From Algoriphagus sp. (GTDB lineage: Bacteria > Bacteroidota > Bacteroidia > Cytophagales > Cyclobacteriaceae), in assembly GCF_013373065.1 (NCBI RefSeq), contig NZ_JABXIN010000006.1, positions 1 to 64,000 of the forward strand: 64,000 nucleotides of DNA, read 5' to 3'. Positions 1 to 9,814 of the stretch are shown here, piece by piece. Within the stretch, counting starts at the first letter, position 1; every line of letters begins with the position of its first letter. Under the pieces are notes generated by a model. That model made no database searches. It worked only from the letters and a program-made list of their open reading frames with translations, and was not told where the DNA came from. The position numbers and the translations under genes are program-made.

Positions 1-777
1 GTAGGAATCGCTCTTGGATGTAGATCGCATCGCCACTGTATTCCCCTCGATAACCGCATCGGTTAAATACTGAAAAAATACCCCGTACGCATACGGCCCC
101 GTAACCTCATTGTCCCGAAACTCAAAACCCGGCGCGCGGTAATTTACATCTGTACCGCCTTTATAATACATCCCTATTGAACCTCCTAAAATCGTGTTAC
201 TCAAAAATTTTACAGAAGATGAGGTGGTGGGTTGAAAAACTATATTCCCTCGTTCCCAATTGGAAACCCCTGTATCTGGAGCCTCCAGTATACACTGCTC
301 AATTGTAATATTTTGAATAGCTCCTTGAGCATGAAGAGTCCTGGCATAAGCAGTTCCTAAAGCTTGAATCTTTAAATTATTCAACACAATATGCTCGGAT
401 CCTTCAAAACGAATCACATAATTATCCGCAGTTCCAGTCGCTGGGTATTGGAGGACAACATCCTCCGCATTCCCTGATTGACTCTGAAAAGTGATAGTAT
501 TGGTTTCTGATGCTCCTGCTATGGCACCTAGGACCACTTGTTCGGTGAAGGTTCCACTTTGAACATCAAAAATTACAGGACCGGAAATCCCGTTGGTTGT
601 CAAAGCAGAAACGGCATCGGAAAAAGTAGAATAATCACCCGAAGCACCGATGCTGTAAGACCCAGATAGCTGCTGGGCAACTGAAAAACTTAAAGAAACA
701 TGAAAAAAGAGAAGTAAAAAAGTCACCCCTTTTTGAAGGCTGAATCGCTTTTTTTCTGGCTGTAAAACTGATTCCAT
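1..777 (-). CDS. Secreted right-handed beta-helix repeat protein (partial, C-terminus off the left edge)
   Basis: An open frame of 259 codons starts with ATG at 777 and runs off the left edge without a stop. A basic N-region and a hydrophobic stretch (about residues 17-35, ending SVAQQ) form a likely signal peptide. Next comes YSIGASGDYSTFSDAVSAL, an opening typical of Bacteroidota secreted beta-helix proteins, then short strands rich in Asn, Gly and Thr (LNNLKIQAL, ITIEQCILEA, FRDNEVTG, VIEGNTVAM) as in pectate-lyase-like right-handed helices. Such proteins are usually large and carry a C-terminal type IX secretion tag, which cannot be seen here. Substrate is unknown; it could be an adhesin or a polysaccharide-binding surface protein. 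No enzymatic motif is visible in the part present. Confidence 0.75.
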   Translation of the reverse strand, partial: MESVLQPEKKRFSLQKGVTFLLLFFHVSLSFSVAQQLSGSYSIGASGDYSTFSDAVSALTTNGISGPVIFDVQSGTFTEQVVLGAIAGASETNTITFQSQSGNAEDVVLQYPATGTADNYVIRFEGSEHIVLNNLKIQALGTAYARTLHAQGAIQNITIEQCILEAPDTGVSNWERGNIVFQPTTSSSVKFLSNTILGGSIGMYYKGGTDVNYRAPGFEFRDNEVTGPYAYGVFFQYLTDAVIEGNTVAMRSTSKSDSY

Positions 778-899
778 ATGAATTTGAATTTTTTGCTTGG
801 CTTTTACCAACTAAAAATCCAAATCCTCGCTCATTCAGAGTGTCACGTATGTATCAGATGATAGCAATGAGGTAACATCATAAAAAAACAGCCCAAAAT

Positions 900-1508
900 T
901 CACTGAATAGAGATATCCATTACAAATTTTTCCAATGGAAAACGGTGTACAAAATCTATCACCTCTTCCTTTGCAAGATTTTGAGCCTGAATCTTAATCA
1001 AAAACCGTTTTGAATGAATAAACTCTAAATAAGTCCTAGGCAGATTGGTCCATTCTTTTTCCAAAACTCGAAATTCTTGATGCTCACTTATTTCAGTTCT
1101 TTCTGGCAAAGATTGTTCTTGAAAATCATCCTTCAATTTTTCTTGGCTTTTTTCAATTAATAGAGCCCCCATTTCACCCGCTCCATCCATTATCTCAAGC
1201 AAAATCAATTTCTCAGACTCTTGCTCATGCTGAAATTTTGTACTGATCGAACTAATCCCTAGTTCTTCCTGCAAGCCATTTGACAAACTGATTCGTTTAA
1301 AATCACCTACTATAGGAGGAACCCAGCTTTGCAACTCTTCACCAGTCAAAGGGACTTTCTCCAATAAATACCGTTGTTTATTTTTTTTCGAAACTCCGAT
1401 ATCACCAGCACCACGGGTAATGGATTTTTGGCTTTCCAATTTGGACTTTTGGCAGGATAATAAAACCAACAATAAAAACAAGCTAATTACCTGATTCACA
1501 ACATTCAA
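900..1508 (-). CDS. Hypothetical lipoprotein
   Basis: A protein of about 202 residues with a hydrophobic leader ending in the lipobox LLSC, so it is probably acylated and sits in the periplasm or outer membrane. The body is charged, with DGAGEMGALLIEKSQEKL in the middle; I do not recognise the family. There is no ATG near the N-terminus: the start is TTG at 1508 or GTG at 1499, and both keep the leader. The leader lacks the usual N-terminal lysines, so start and export are less certain than in neighbouring lipoproteins. The gene diverges from the two-component regulator at 1712 across about 200 bp and has no obvious partner. Confidence 0.6.
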   Translation of the reverse strand: MNVVNQVISLFLLLVLLSCQKSKLESQKSITRGAGDIGVSKKNKQRYLLEKVPLTGEELQSWVPPIVGDFKRISLSNGLQEELGISSISTKFQHEQESEKLILLEIMDGAGEMGALLIEKSQEKLKDDFQEQSLPERTEISEHQEFRVLEKEWTNLPRTYLEFIHSKRFLIKIQAQNLAKEEVIDFVHRFPLEKFVMDISIQ

Positions 1509-1711
1509 CCTATAATTGATATTCGATAAAGGTATGTCTATCTAATGTCAACGGATAAAAAAAATGTAACAGGTAATAGAAGCCCTGTAACATCAAAAGT
1601 GGAAAGGATGAAAAAATTAAAAACCTAAAAATTCAGGGGTAAAAAAGCCTCATTATCAAATTCTTATTATTTTCAGGATTGAATAGTTCAAATTCTCTTT
1701 TCAGAAATTTG

Positions 1712-4700
1712 ATGAGTATAAATTACAAACTTCTTTTAGCTGGTTTATCTACCATTTTTTTTATTCTGAAGGGAACTGTTTCTCTTGCCCAACGAGACAT
1801 TTCCTTTAGACAGCTGTCTGTTAACGACGGGCTTTCTCAGAACAGTGCTGTTTCTGTTACACAAGACCAAGATGGCTTTTTATGGATTGCCACTCAGGAA
1901 GGTCTCAATCGCTATGATGGTGAGGAATTTATTCAGTATCCCAAAAAATTCAATGACATCACCCAGCCTACACAATTAATATTGGGGACTGTTTTTGCGG
2001 ATTCAAAAAATCGAATTTGGATCATACCAGATTCAGCCATTCCTGAATTATTGGATAAGGAATCGAATACCTTTATTCCCATTGAAGGAGTCAATGCTGC
2101 GAATCAAATCTTTGAAGACTCAGAAGGTTCCATTTGGATAGGCACTCTCTCCGGTCAATTATTCAAATGGAATGATGAACTACTTCTAGCCGAACTCATT
2201 TGGAATGACCCTACCAAGGAAATTAATCATATAGCAGATTTCAATAATCAAATCTTACTAACCTTTCAGGATGAAATAGCTCTTTTTGACCCAAAATCAA
2301 AGACCATTACGACGCTAATCGAGGGAGATGAAGATTCTATTTTTTCAGTAGCTCTTCCAATTCGCAAAGACCAGATTCTTTATGGCACCTTGACAAGTGG
2401 TTTGTGGGTTGTCTCTGAAAACAAGCCAATCCCAGAGTCCATTTCAAGCTATTTGGACTTGGATTCAAATCTTTTGGAAAGCAGTATGATCTTGGATCTT
2501 TGGATGGACAAGAATGGAGCGGTTTGGGTTGCTTCCTATGGTCAAGGAGTTTTCTTGATTGATTTGAAAGAAAAACAAATCCAAAATTTCACCTATTCAA
2601 AGCAAAATCCACGATCCATTCATTACAATGATATTTTATGTCTTTTTGAAGACTATACAGGTACTATTTGGATGGGATCTGATGGGGCTGGCTTGAGTTT
2701 TTACGATCCTTTTTTAGAAAAATTTAATTTCTTCCACAATCAACAACTTCCAGAAAACATCAACATAGATGTAATTCGATCTATTTATGTAGACCAAAAT
2801 GGAAAAATCTGGGCAGGAACCTCAGGGAAAGGATTGACCTGCTATAATCCCATTTCACAGGAATGGAAAACCTATCAGGCAGCATCAAAAAGCCCCAATA
2901 CCATTCGAAGCAACCGGGTGATGAGCTTGATGGGAATTGACGAACAACTTTGGATAGGGTATCAGGATGGGGGATTGAGTATCCTCGATCAAAAAACCGG
3001 GATCTTTACTCATTATGATGAATCCTCAACACCTGCTCTTCCGAGTAATACCGTCTGGAAAATTCTGAAAGACGATCAAAACCGCATGTGGTTATGCACC
3101 CGTAATGACGGTTTAATTCAATTTGATCCTAAAAAAGGGCTTGTAGAACAATTCATTCATGATGCAGGGAATCCGCTAAGTATTCCTGACAATAATATTC
3201 GAACTATTCTCCAATCGGGAAAAAATGAATTTTGGATAGGGACTGAAAATCATGGTATTGCCAAGCTCAATCTCATTACTCGGACTTTTGAACGTTATCA
3301 ATACGAGAATGGAAATCCAAATTCATTAAGTAATAATTCAATAAAATCCCTTTACCTGGCTCCAGATGAAAAATTATGGATAGGAACGAATGGATCAGGT
3401 ATTAATATTTTGGATTTAAAGACCAAAAAATTTGACTACATAACCTCAGAAGACGGGCTTTCCAATGATGTGATTTATGGAATTCTCCCGGACGATAAAG
3501 GAGACCTATGGCTCAGCTCCAACAAAGGAATCACGCAAATTCAAATATCAGGTTCTGATTACGAAATCACCAATTATTCCAACTACGATGGATTAGCCAC
3601 CGAATTCAACACCGGTGCCTACTTCCGTCATCCTTCCGGAACGCTGTATTTTGGAAGTTTAGAAGGCTTATATTGGTTTGATGCTGAAGACATCTCCTTT
3701 AATCCGATTAGGCCTAAAACCGCAATCACCCATCTACGAGCTTTTGATCAAGATTTACCATTGGTTGAAAACTTAGAATTGAGGAATAATCAGAGTACCC
3801 TAACATTTCATATTGCCAGTTTAGTTTTTTCTTCTCCAGAGAAAAATCAGTTCCAATATTATCTAGAAGGGTATGATGATTCTTGGATAAACAGCGGCCC
3901 ATTAAATGTTGCCAGATATACCAATCTTCCACCTGGAGATTATACCTTTTTTGCCAGGTCTAGTAATTATGATGGAATTTGGAGTGAAGAAACCGTCGAA
4001 TTCAGCTTTTCTATACTTCCCCCTTGGTATCTAACTTGGATAGCAAAAACAGTTTATGTAATCCTCCTGATTTTAGGGATTTGGTGGATTATCAACTATT
4101 TCAAATGGAAATGGAAAATGCAGTATGAATTGCGGCTGAAAGAAGCTGAATCACATAGACTCCATGAAATTGATCAATTCAAGAATAACTTTTTCACAAA
4201 TATCTCCCATGAATTCAGAACTCCGTTGACTTTGATTATGGGTACAATCCAACGATTGTTACAGGAATCAGAAAACCCGGTTTTTAAGTCACAATTAAAT
4301 CTTTTAAAACAAAATTCATCCCGTCTTCTCAATCTGGTTGACCAATTATTGGAAGCTTCCAAAATCAAAACAGGAAGATTAAATCTTAAAATTCAAAAAG
4401 GAAATTTGGGTCTTTTACTTCAAACAGTGGCCATGAATTTCTTTTATTCGGCTTCTGAAAAAGGAATGCAATTGACCACTCAAATTCCTTTGTTAAGTGA
4501 AATTTGGTTTGATGCAGACAAGGTTGAAAAAATCATCGGAAACCTTCTTCAGAATGCAATCAAATACGGAAAGCCAAATACTGAAATCCTTCTCAAGGCA
4601 GAGTTAAATGGAAATCAAGTTTCTTTTTTAGTTAGGAATTCCTCCTCTAGAGCCTACAGTGAGAAAGAAAAAGCCCATTTATTTGACAAGTTTTTTAAAG

Positions 4701-5689
4701 CGGATCAAGACTCTGATGGTTTTGGCATTGGACTTCCCATGATCAAGGACTTGGTTGAACTTCATAAAGGAACCATTCAATTGAACTTGGACAAACCTGA
4801 ATTTTTTGAGGTTCAGATTAAATTACCTGTTGATAAATATTCCTTTTCACCGGAAGATGTTTGGGAAGAAAATATAGAAGACATTCCGGAGCAACTTTCA
4901 CTAAACAAAAAGCAGGTAAATGAAAAATCTGCCTTAATCCTTGTTGTGGAAGATAACGATGACCTGAGAAAATTTTTAATTGATAACCTATCTGCGTATT
5001 TCAATGTAATCGATGCGAAAAATGGTAAGGAAGGCCTGTTCTTGGCCTTAAAAAAAGTACCTGATTTAATTATTTCGGATGTAATGATGCCAGAAATGGA
5101 CGGTATGGAATTATGCCATTCGGTGAAAATGGATGAGAAAACCTCACATATTCCAGTTATCCTTTTGACAGCAAAGTCCGAGGAAGAAAATATGCTCAAA
5201 GGGTTACGAGAAGGAGCAGATGATTACATAACCAAGCCTTTCTCTATCCAAAAACTGCTCGTTAGGATTGAAAAATTGATCGAACTAAGAAGAAATCTTA
5301 GAATCCGTTATTCAGGCAAACCAGAAATTTCTCCAAGCGAAATAGCAGTGACTTCCACTGATGAACGTTTCCTTCAAAAGGTCCAGGAAATCGTTGATTC
5401 TGATCTGATGGATGCCAACTTTTCAGTCGATGAATTTAGCAAGAAATTGGGAATGAGTCGAATGCAACTTCACCGAAAATTAACAGCGTTAACAGGACTT
5501 TCGACCTCAGCATTTATCCGGGATCAAAGACTTCGTAAATCTTTGCAAAGACTAGAAAAAACTGATGAAACCGTAGCAGAAACAGCTTATTCGGTAGGTT
5601 TTTCCTCTCCTTCCTACTTTATCAAGTGTTTTAAGGAAATCTATCAAATGACGCCTGCTGAATATCAGCAAAGCAGTCAAAAAAATTAA
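1712..5689 (+). CDS. Hybrid two-component system sensor/regulator (HTCS), one-protein form
   Basis: About 1325 residues. A signal or anchor segment leads into a long periplasmic region of beta-propeller (Reg_prop) repeats, recognisable by recurring IWIGT, LWIGTNGSGI and similar motifs. A Y_Y_Y domain follows (YYLEGYDDSWI... YTNLPPGDYTFFARS), then one membrane helix (YVILLILGIWWIINYF). The cytoplasmic half has a HisKA domain (phospho-acceptor His in NISHEFRTPL, about residue 833), an ATPase domain (NLLQNAIKYG, GIGLPM), a receiver (phospho-Asp in IISDVMMPEMDG, about residue 1123) and a C-terminal AraC-type HTH. This layout is known for Bacteroidota sensors that turn on polysaccharide utilisation genes. 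No susC/susD pair lies nearby, so the target is unknown. ATG at 1712 gives a clean signal peptide; a TTG at 1679 would add 11 residues. Confidence 0.93.
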   Translation: MSINYKLLLAGLSTIFFILKGTVSLAQRDISFRQLSVNDGLSQNSAVSVTQDQDGFLWIATQEGLNRYDGEEFIQYPKKFNDITQPTQLILGTVFADSKNRIWIIPDSAIPELLDKESNTFIPIEGVNAANQIFEDSEGSIWIGTLSGQLFKWNDELLLAELIWNDPTKEINHIADFNNQILLTFQDEIALFDPKSKTITTLIEGDEDSIFSVALPIRKDQILYGTLTSGLWVVSENKPIPESISSYLDLDSNLLESSMILDLWMDKNGAVWVASYGQGVFLIDLKEKQIQNFTYSKQNPRSIHYNDILCLFEDYTGTIWMGSDGAGLSFYDPFLEKFNFFHNQQLPENINIDVIRSIYVDQNGKIWAGTSGKGLTCYNPISQEWKTYQAASKSPNTIRSNRVMSLMGIDEQLWIGYQDGGLSILDQKTGIFTHYDESSTPALPSNTVWKILKDDQNRMWLCTRNDGLIQFDPKKGLVEQFIHDAGNPLSIPDNNIRTILQSGKNEFWIGTENHGIAKLNLITRTFERYQYENGNPNSLSNNSIKSLYLAPDEKLWIGTNGSGINILDLKTKKFDYITSEDGLSNDVIYGILPDDKGDLWLSSNKGITQIQISGSDYEITNYSNYDGLATEFNTGAYFRHPSGTLYFGSLEGLYWFDAEDISFNPIRPKTAITHLRAFDQDLPLVENLELRNNQSTLTFHIASLVFSSPEKNQFQYYLEGYDDSWINSGPLNVARYTNLPPGDYTFFARSSNYDGIWSEETVEFSFSILPPWYLTWIAKTVYVILLILGIWWIINYFKWKWKMQYELRLKEAESHRLHEIDQFKNNFFTNISHEFRTPLTLIMGTIQRLLQESENPVFKSQLNLLKQNSSRLLNLVDQLLEASKIKTGRLNLKIQKGNLGLLLQTVAMNFFYSASEKGMQLTTQIPLLSEIWFDADKVEKIIGNLLQNAIKYGKPNTEILLKAELNGNQVSFLVRNSSSRAYSEKEKAHLFDKFFKADQDSDGFGIGLPMIKDLVELHKGTIQLNLDKPEFFEVQIKLPVDKYSFSPEDVWEENIEDIPEQLSLNKKQVNEKSALILVVEDNDDLRKFLIDNLSAYFNVIDAKNGKEGLFLALKKVPDLIISDVMMPEMDGMELCHSVKMDEKTSHIPVILLTAKSEEENMLKGLREGADDYITKPFSIQKLLVRIEKLIELRRNLRIRYSGKPEISPSEIAVTSTDERFLQKVQEIVDSDLMDANFSVDEFSKKLGMSRMQLHRKLTALTGLSTSAFIRDQRLRKSLQRLEKTDETVAETAYSVGFSSPSYFIKCFKEIYQMTPAEYQQSSQKN

Positions 5690-5709
5690 GGTCAGCAATC
5701 GCTGACCTT
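5688..5709 (-). terminator. Hairpin terminator between convergent HTCS and rfbB genes
   Basis: A perfect 9-bp stem (AAGGTCAGC / GCTGACCTT) with a 4-nt loop begins inside the stop codon of the HTCS gene. Read on the minus strand the stem is followed by AATTTTTTT, so it fits best as the terminator of the rfbB operon; it may act in both directions. Confidence 0.75.
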
Positions 5710-5713
5710 AAAA

Positions 5714-6766
5714 TTAGGATTCATAATGCTCTTTGTAATAATCCTGATAGGAACCGGAAGTCACATGGTCCAGCCAATCCTGATTTTCCAGATACCAATC
5801 GATTGTCAGATCAATCCCTTCTTCAAATTGTAAACTTGGCTCCCATCCCAATTCTTGTTGGATCTTAGTTGCGTCAATTGCATAACGAAGATCATGTCCT
5901 GCACGGTCTTTTACAAAAGTGATCAGTTTCTCGGATGTACCCGGTTCACGGCCTAGTTTTTCATCCATTTTCTTACATAGCAAGCGCACGATATCAATGT
6001 TCTTCCACTCATTAAAGCCTCCAATATTGTAGGTTTCTCCTTGCTTTCCTCTGTGAAATACCGTATCGATCGCTCTTGCATGATCTTTTACAAAGAGCCA
6101 ATCCCGAACATTCTCCCCTTTTCCATAAACTGGAAGCGGCTTCATGTTTTTGATGTTATTGATACAGAGCGGAATCAATTTTTCAGGAAAATGATTGGGA
6201 CCGTAATTATTAGAGCAATTCGAAACCACGGTTTTCATTTTATACGTATTGGCATAAGCACGAACAAAATGATCTGAAGCTGCTTTAGATGCGGAATAGG
6301 GCGATTGGGGATCGTAGGGAGTTGTTTCCAAAAAGAACCCGCCATCATGCAAGGAACCATATACTTCATCCGTGGAAACATGATAGAAAAGGTGCTGATC
6401 CAAATCTTCTCCCCATGCTTTTTTGGCAGCATTCAAAAGATTTACCGTTCCAATCACATTGGTCTTCACAAATGCTAAAGGATCAGTAATCGAGCGGTCC
6501 ACATGAGATTCAGCAGCCAAATGAATGACATCTGTAATTTGATGCTTTGAAAAAACCTGATCCAAAGCGTCTGAATCTTGAATATCTACTTTTTCAAAAC
6601 GGTAATTTCCAGCACCTTCTATTTCTTTCAGGTTTTCCAAATTCCCCGCATAGGTTAAAGCATCCAGATTCACGATCAAATAGTCTGGATATTTTTCGAC
6701 AAAAAGTTTTACCACATGTGAGCCAATAAAGCCAGCTCCTCCGGTAATCAAGATTCTTTTTTTCAT
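5714..6766 (-). CDS. rfbB: dTDP-glucose 4,6-dehydratase
   Basis: A 350-residue extended SDR enzyme converting dTDP-glucose to dTDP-4-keto-6-deoxyglucose, the committed step to dTDP-rhamnose and other deoxysugars. Visible features are the NAD-binding motif [11 protein letters not shown] (residues 7-17), the family's catalytic Thr-Asp-Glu in [10 protein letters not shown] (residues 132-134) and the Tyr-x3-Lys pair in YSASK (157/161). Length is normal. Its ATG overlaps the stop of the upstream epimerase by 4 nt, so the two are translationally coupled. rfbA, rfbC and rfbD are not in the window and must lie elsewhere if the product is rhamnose. Confidence 0.93.
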   Translation of the reverse strand: MKKRILITGGAGFIGSHVVKLFVEKYPDYLIVNLDALTYAGNLENLKEIEGAGNYRFEKVDIQDSDALDQVFSKHQITDVIHLAAESHVDRSITDPLAFVKTNVIGTVNLLNAAKKAWGEDLDQHLFYHVSTDEVYGSLHDGGFFLETTPYDPQSPYSASKAASDHFVRAYANTYKMKTVVSNCSNNYGPNHFPEKLIPLCINNIKNMKPLPVYGKGENVRDWLFVKDHARAIDTVFHRGKQGETYNIGGFNEWKNIDIVRLLCKKMDEKLGREPGTSEKLITFVKDRAGHDLRYAIDATKIQQELGWEPSLQFEEGIDLTIDWYLENQDWLDHVTSGSYQDYYKEHYES

Positions 6767-7824
6767 TTACTAGCTTTCTTATAATAATCTAAATACCAAT
6801 CAGTAAAGGCTTTCACTCCCTCCTCTATGGAAGTATTTGGTTTGTATCCTGTATCCCTGATCAAATCTTCTACATCCGCATGGGAGGCCGGAACATCTCC
6901 GGGTTGTAATGGGAGTAAATCCATTTTAGCTTCTTTTCCGAGTCCTTTTTCAATGGCATGGATATAATCCATCAAAAGTACAGGAGAGGAATTTCCAATA
7001 TTGTAGATTTTAAATGGATCCCGACTACTTCCTGGATCCGGATGCTGAGGGTCAAAATCAGGATTTGGTTTGGCAGGTCGATCGGCTACTTTCAAAACCC
7101 CCTCTACGATATCATCGATATAGGTAAAATCCCGCTTCATTTTTCCATAATTGAAAACCTGGATGGGTTTTCCTTCCAGAATTGCCTCTGTAAAAAGAAA
7201 CAAAGCCATATCCGGTCTTCCCCAAGGCCCATATACGGTAAAGAATCGAAGCCCAGTCGTAGGAATTCCAAACAAATGGCTGTAGGTATGCGCCATCAAT
7301 TCATTGGACTTCTTCGACGCGGCATAGAGAGAAATTGGATGATCTACCGAATCCGAAGTCGAAAATGGCATTTTCTCATTAGATCCATATACAGAACTTG
7401 AAGAAGCATACACCAGATGTTTCACCGGATGGAAGCGGCAACATTCCAGAATATTTAAAAACGCAATGATATTACTTTCGATATATACTTCCGGGTGAGT
7501 CAAGGAATATCTTACACCAGCTTGAGCTGCCAGATGAATAACCACATCGAATTTTTCTTCCTCAAACAACTTCATTAATTGGTCCTTTTCAACCAAATCA
7601 AGACGAATGAACTTGAAATTGGAATGTTTGGTAGAAGATGCTAATTCCCCAAATTCAATTTGATCCCGATCTACCCCCAGATGGGCTAATCTGTCAAACT
7701 TCAAATTCACATCGTAATAATCATTGATTACATCCAAGCCTACTACCTCGTCACCCCGTTCAATCAACCGCTTCGAGACATGGAATCCAATAAATCCGGC
7801 AGTACCGGTAACCAAATATTTCAT
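6763..7824 (-). CDS. NAD-dependent epimerase of the UDP-glucuronate 4-epimerase type
   Basis: A 353-residue extended SDR protein with nucleotide-binding motif [12 protein letters not shown] at the N-terminus, a Ser-rich segment before VYG ([10 protein letters not shown]) and the catalytic Tyr-x3-Lys in YAASKKS. The segments [16 protein letters not shown] and [20 protein letters not shown] resemble bacterial UDP-glucuronate/UDP-galacturonate epimerases used in capsule and LPS synthesis. It is the middle gene of a minus-strand run after the GT4 glycosyltransferase (38-bp gap) and before rfbB (4-nt overlap). Substrate is inferred from family resemblance only; a UDP-GlcNAc or other uronate epimerase is possible. 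Confidence 0.85.
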   Translation of the reverse strand: MKYLVTGTAGFIGFHVSKRLIERGDEVVGLDVINDYYDVNLKFDRLAHLGVDRDQIEFGELASSTKHSNFKFIRLDLVEKDQLMKLFEEEKFDVVIHLAAQAGVRYSLTHPEVYIESNIIAFLNILECCRFHPVKHLVYASSSSVYGSNEKMPFSTSDSVDHPISLYAASKKSNELMAHTYSHLFGIPTTGLRFFTVYGPWGRPDMALFLFTEAILEGKPIQVFNYGKMKRDFTYIDDIVEGVLKVADRPAKPNPDFDPQHPDPGSSRDPFKIYNIGNSSPVLLMDYIHAIEKGLGKEAKMDLLPLQPGDVPASHADVEDLIRDTGYKPNTSIEEGVKAFTDWYLDYYKKASK

Positions 7825-7862
7825 AGAGGAAGGTAAAAAGATCTATTTGGGTCAAATATAAA

Positions 7863-9029
7863 CTATTCAGATTTTTCAGCGGCACTCAATAGCCGGTTAT
7901 AGTTGGAAAATAATTCCTCCTGAATTTTTTCTCTACTGTAATGCTCTTTAATTCCTTCCAAAAGCCTTGCAGCCATCTGTGCCATTTTATCTCTTTTCAC
8001 GAACGCAAACTCAATTGCCTCTTTCAAAATTTCAACATTTTGAACTGGAAAAATAAGACCTGTTTTTTGTTGGGTAATGATATCCTTATTGCCTATAATA
8101 TCCGAACAGATAATCGGTAGCTGCATAGCTCCCGCTTCCAACAATACATTGGGGAAACCTTCCCGATGAGAAGCATGAACCAACACATCCGCTAAAGCCA
8201 TGTAATGGGCTACATGATCCGTCCAGTCAATTTGAACGATGCGAGGATGATCGGTTATTTGCTGGATTGTTTCTGTACTTAAAGGATTCAAATCCTGCTC
8301 AAATGCACCTAATAGCACCAATTTGGCTCGATTCACAATTTTGGAGGCCAGGAATGCTTGAACCAATTCTTCGATCCCTTTATCCTTCACTAATCGACCA
8401 ACCGCTAAAATGATAAAATCATCTTCACCCGGCATGATTCGCATGGTAGCAGCTACCAAATGATTTTCCTTGAGGGCATTACGATTAAATTTCTTCAAAT
8501 CCACTCCATTCGAAGAGCCTTTTCCGATTATTTGTACTTTTTCTAAAGGACAAAATCCTTGCTCCAAAACATAATTTTTGAGTCCTTCAGAATTGGGCCA
8601 AATATGAGTGGCATTTGCATAGGTCCACTTTTCAGCATTTTCAAGCACTCCTTTTTTGGCTCCTTTAGCTGCCATTGCCGGCATACCTGCCAAGGTATGA
8701 ATTCGGATTTTGACCCCAGCCATATTTGCAGCGATCATTCCTAATAAACCCGCCTTAGGTGTGTGCGTATGAACAATATCCGGCTGTTCTTTTTTGAATA
8801 ATTTGTACAACTTCCAGATGCAGGAAATATCTTTTATTGGAGTGATTTTCCTTGTAAAAGGAATGACGTGATGAGGAACCCCTTCGGCCTTTTCGATTTT
8901 TGGGATTTCCTTGCCATCAGCACTTACCATTAGTACTTCCCAACCTTTTTCTTTTGCATAGGCCATTTGGCCTTGAAGTAATAGTTGTAAGGAGATCGGA
9001 ACAGTAGTGATTCGTATCAGCTTAGGCAT
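7863..9029 (-). CDS. Glycosyltransferase family 4 protein
   Basis: A 388-residue GT-B fold glycosyltransferase. The N-terminal half has ITTVPISLQLLLQGQM and DIVHTHTPKAGLLGMIAA; the C-terminal half has ILAVGRLVKDKGIEELV and the donor-site segment HASHREGFPNVLLEAGAMQLP containing the E-x7-E pattern of GT4 enzymes. It probably adds a sugar to a lipid-linked polysaccharide intermediate at the inner face of the membrane. ATG at 9029 is used; a longer reading would start with TTG at 9035. It leads the operon with the epimerase and rfbB. Donor and acceptor cannot be told from sequence. Confidence 0.88.
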   Translation of the reverse strand: MPKLIRITTVPISLQLLLQGQMAYAKEKGWEVLMVSADGKEIPKIEKAEGVPHHVIPFTRKITPIKDISCIWKLYKLFKKEQPDIVHTHTPKAGLLGMIAANMAGVKIRIHTLAGMPAMAAKGAKKGVLENAEKWTYANATHIWPNSEGLKNYVLEQGFCPLEKVQIIGKGSSNGVDLKKFNRNALKENHLVAATMRIMPGEDDFIILAVGRLVKDKGIEELVQAFLASKIVNRAKLVLLGAFEQDLNPLSTETIQQITDHPRIVQIDWTDHVAHYMALADVLVHASHREGFPNVLLEAGAMQLPIICSDIIGNKDIITQQKTGLIFPVQNVEILKEAIEFAFVKRDKMAQMAARLLEGIKEHYSREKIQEELFSNYNRLLSAAEKSE

Positions 9030-9122
9030 TTGCAAAAGATTAGTAAAAGTGCAAAAGTAAAGGATTCAATCCATATTGCCCGAACAAATCGGAAATGGAT
9101 GAATCCTTTCAATAACGGTATT

Positions 9123-9147
9123 TATCACGCTCTATTTTCGCGTGATA
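9123..9147 (-). terminator. Hairpin just downstream of the XRE regulator gene
   Basis: An 8-bp perfect stem (TATCACGC / GCGTGATA) with a 9-nt loop lies two bases after the stop codon of the XRE gene. No T-run follows on either strand, so termination is uncertain, but the position suits the end of the three-gene unit. Confidence 0.4.
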
Positions 9148-9149
9148 GA

Positions 9150-9350
9150 CTAATCAGTAGGTTCTAATTCAAAGACTTCTTCTAGGGGAACACCAAACAC
9201 CTGCGCGATTTTTAATGCTAGGACAGTAGAGGGAACATATTTTCCCGCCTCGATGGAATTGATGGTTTGCCTAGATACCTGGACTTTATCAGCGAGATCC
9301 TGCTGGGTCAAATTATGGCGGGCTCGTTCTATTTTAATGCTATTTTTCAT
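9150..9350 (-). CDS. Small XRE-family transcriptional regulator
   Basis: A 66-residue protein that is almost entirely one helix-turn-helix domain: NLTQQDLADKVQVSRQTINS is the HTH core and IEAGKYVPSTVLALKIAQVF the following helices. It resembles the small Cro/C1-type regulators commonly encoded beside a membrane protein in Firmicutes and Bacteroidota. Its ATG overlaps the stop of the upstream membrane protein gene by 4 nt, so it is the last gene of a three-gene unit. A palindrome over the unit's promoter (10258-10279) is the obvious candidate binding site, suggesting autoregulation. That link is inferred. Confidence 0.9.
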   Translation of the reverse strand: MKNSIKIERARHNLTQQDLADKVQVSRQTINSIEAGKYVPSTVLALKIAQVFGVPLEEVFELEPTD

Positions 9351-9802
9351 AGGCTATACCCCAAATTCCGAACTTGTCTAAACATCAACCATCGAAACCT
9401 TCCAATAAACAGCACTGGAATAGAAAACATATTAAAGAAGATGAAGGATAGGTAATCTACACCATAAAAAACAAGCGTTCCAACCACGTTCAGCAAGAAA
9501 TAACCATAGCAGGCTATTAAAATGGAATCAAGCCGTAGTTTTTGAATGTATTCATCTTCTTCTTTCTCTTTGGAGAATGAAATAAGAAACAAGGAAAGTA
9601 ACAATCCAATGATTGCCAATTCGTTAGTGAAATTCCGATCCTCGAAATTAAATGCATTTGTCAGTGTGCCAGGACTCATATCCAACCAAGAAAATTGGAA
9701 TTCATAGAAAGCCGCAAAAAAGGTTAGCAGAGCAAAAGGAAGCAACAAAATCCAACCTATTTTCTGATAGGAATGGGGAAGTAAGATTTTCGATAAGTTC
9801 AT
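9347..9802 (-). CDS. Four-helix integral membrane protein paired with the XRE regulator
   Basis: A 151-residue protein with about four membrane helices (IGWILLLPFALLTFFAAFY, ELAIIGLLLSLFLISF, the segment after SILIACYGYFLLNVVGTLV, and FIFFNMFSIPVLFI). Between helices 2 and 3 lies a charged loop, SKEKEEDEYIQKLRLDSI. The neighbouring protein at 9815 has the matching loop SREKVEDEMICTFRLQAF, so the two are diverged paralogues. I do not recognise a named family. By analogy with other small XRE plus membrane-protein pairs it may bind or modulate the regulator at the membrane; this is inference. Confidence 0.75.
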   Translation of the reverse strand: MNLSKILLPHSYQKIGWILLLPFALLTFFAAFYEFQFSWLDMSPGTLTNAFNFEDRNFTNELAIIGLLLSLFLISFSKEKEEDEYIQKLRLDSILIACYGYFLLNVVGTLVFYGVDYLSFIFFNMFSIPVLFIGRFRWLMFRQVRNLGYSL

Positions 9803-9814
9803 GATAGTGGAGGT

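Noticed and set aside
4813..5199. 128-residue minus-strand open frame inside the HTCS gene
   Set aside because: It lies opposite the receiver domain of an intact, clearly recognisable gene and has no family features; it is a shadow frame.
6958..7401. 147-residue plus-strand open frame
   Set aside because: Antisense to the epimerase gene, low-complexity basic composition, no domain; a shadow of the real gene.
9052..9059. TACTTTTG on the minus strand, -7-like element before the GT4 gene
   Set aside because: Matches TAnnTTTG but no TTTG lies 19-21 bp upstream (the nearest spacing is 25). Similar lone -7 matches at 7853-7860 and 22580-22587 were dropped for the same reason.
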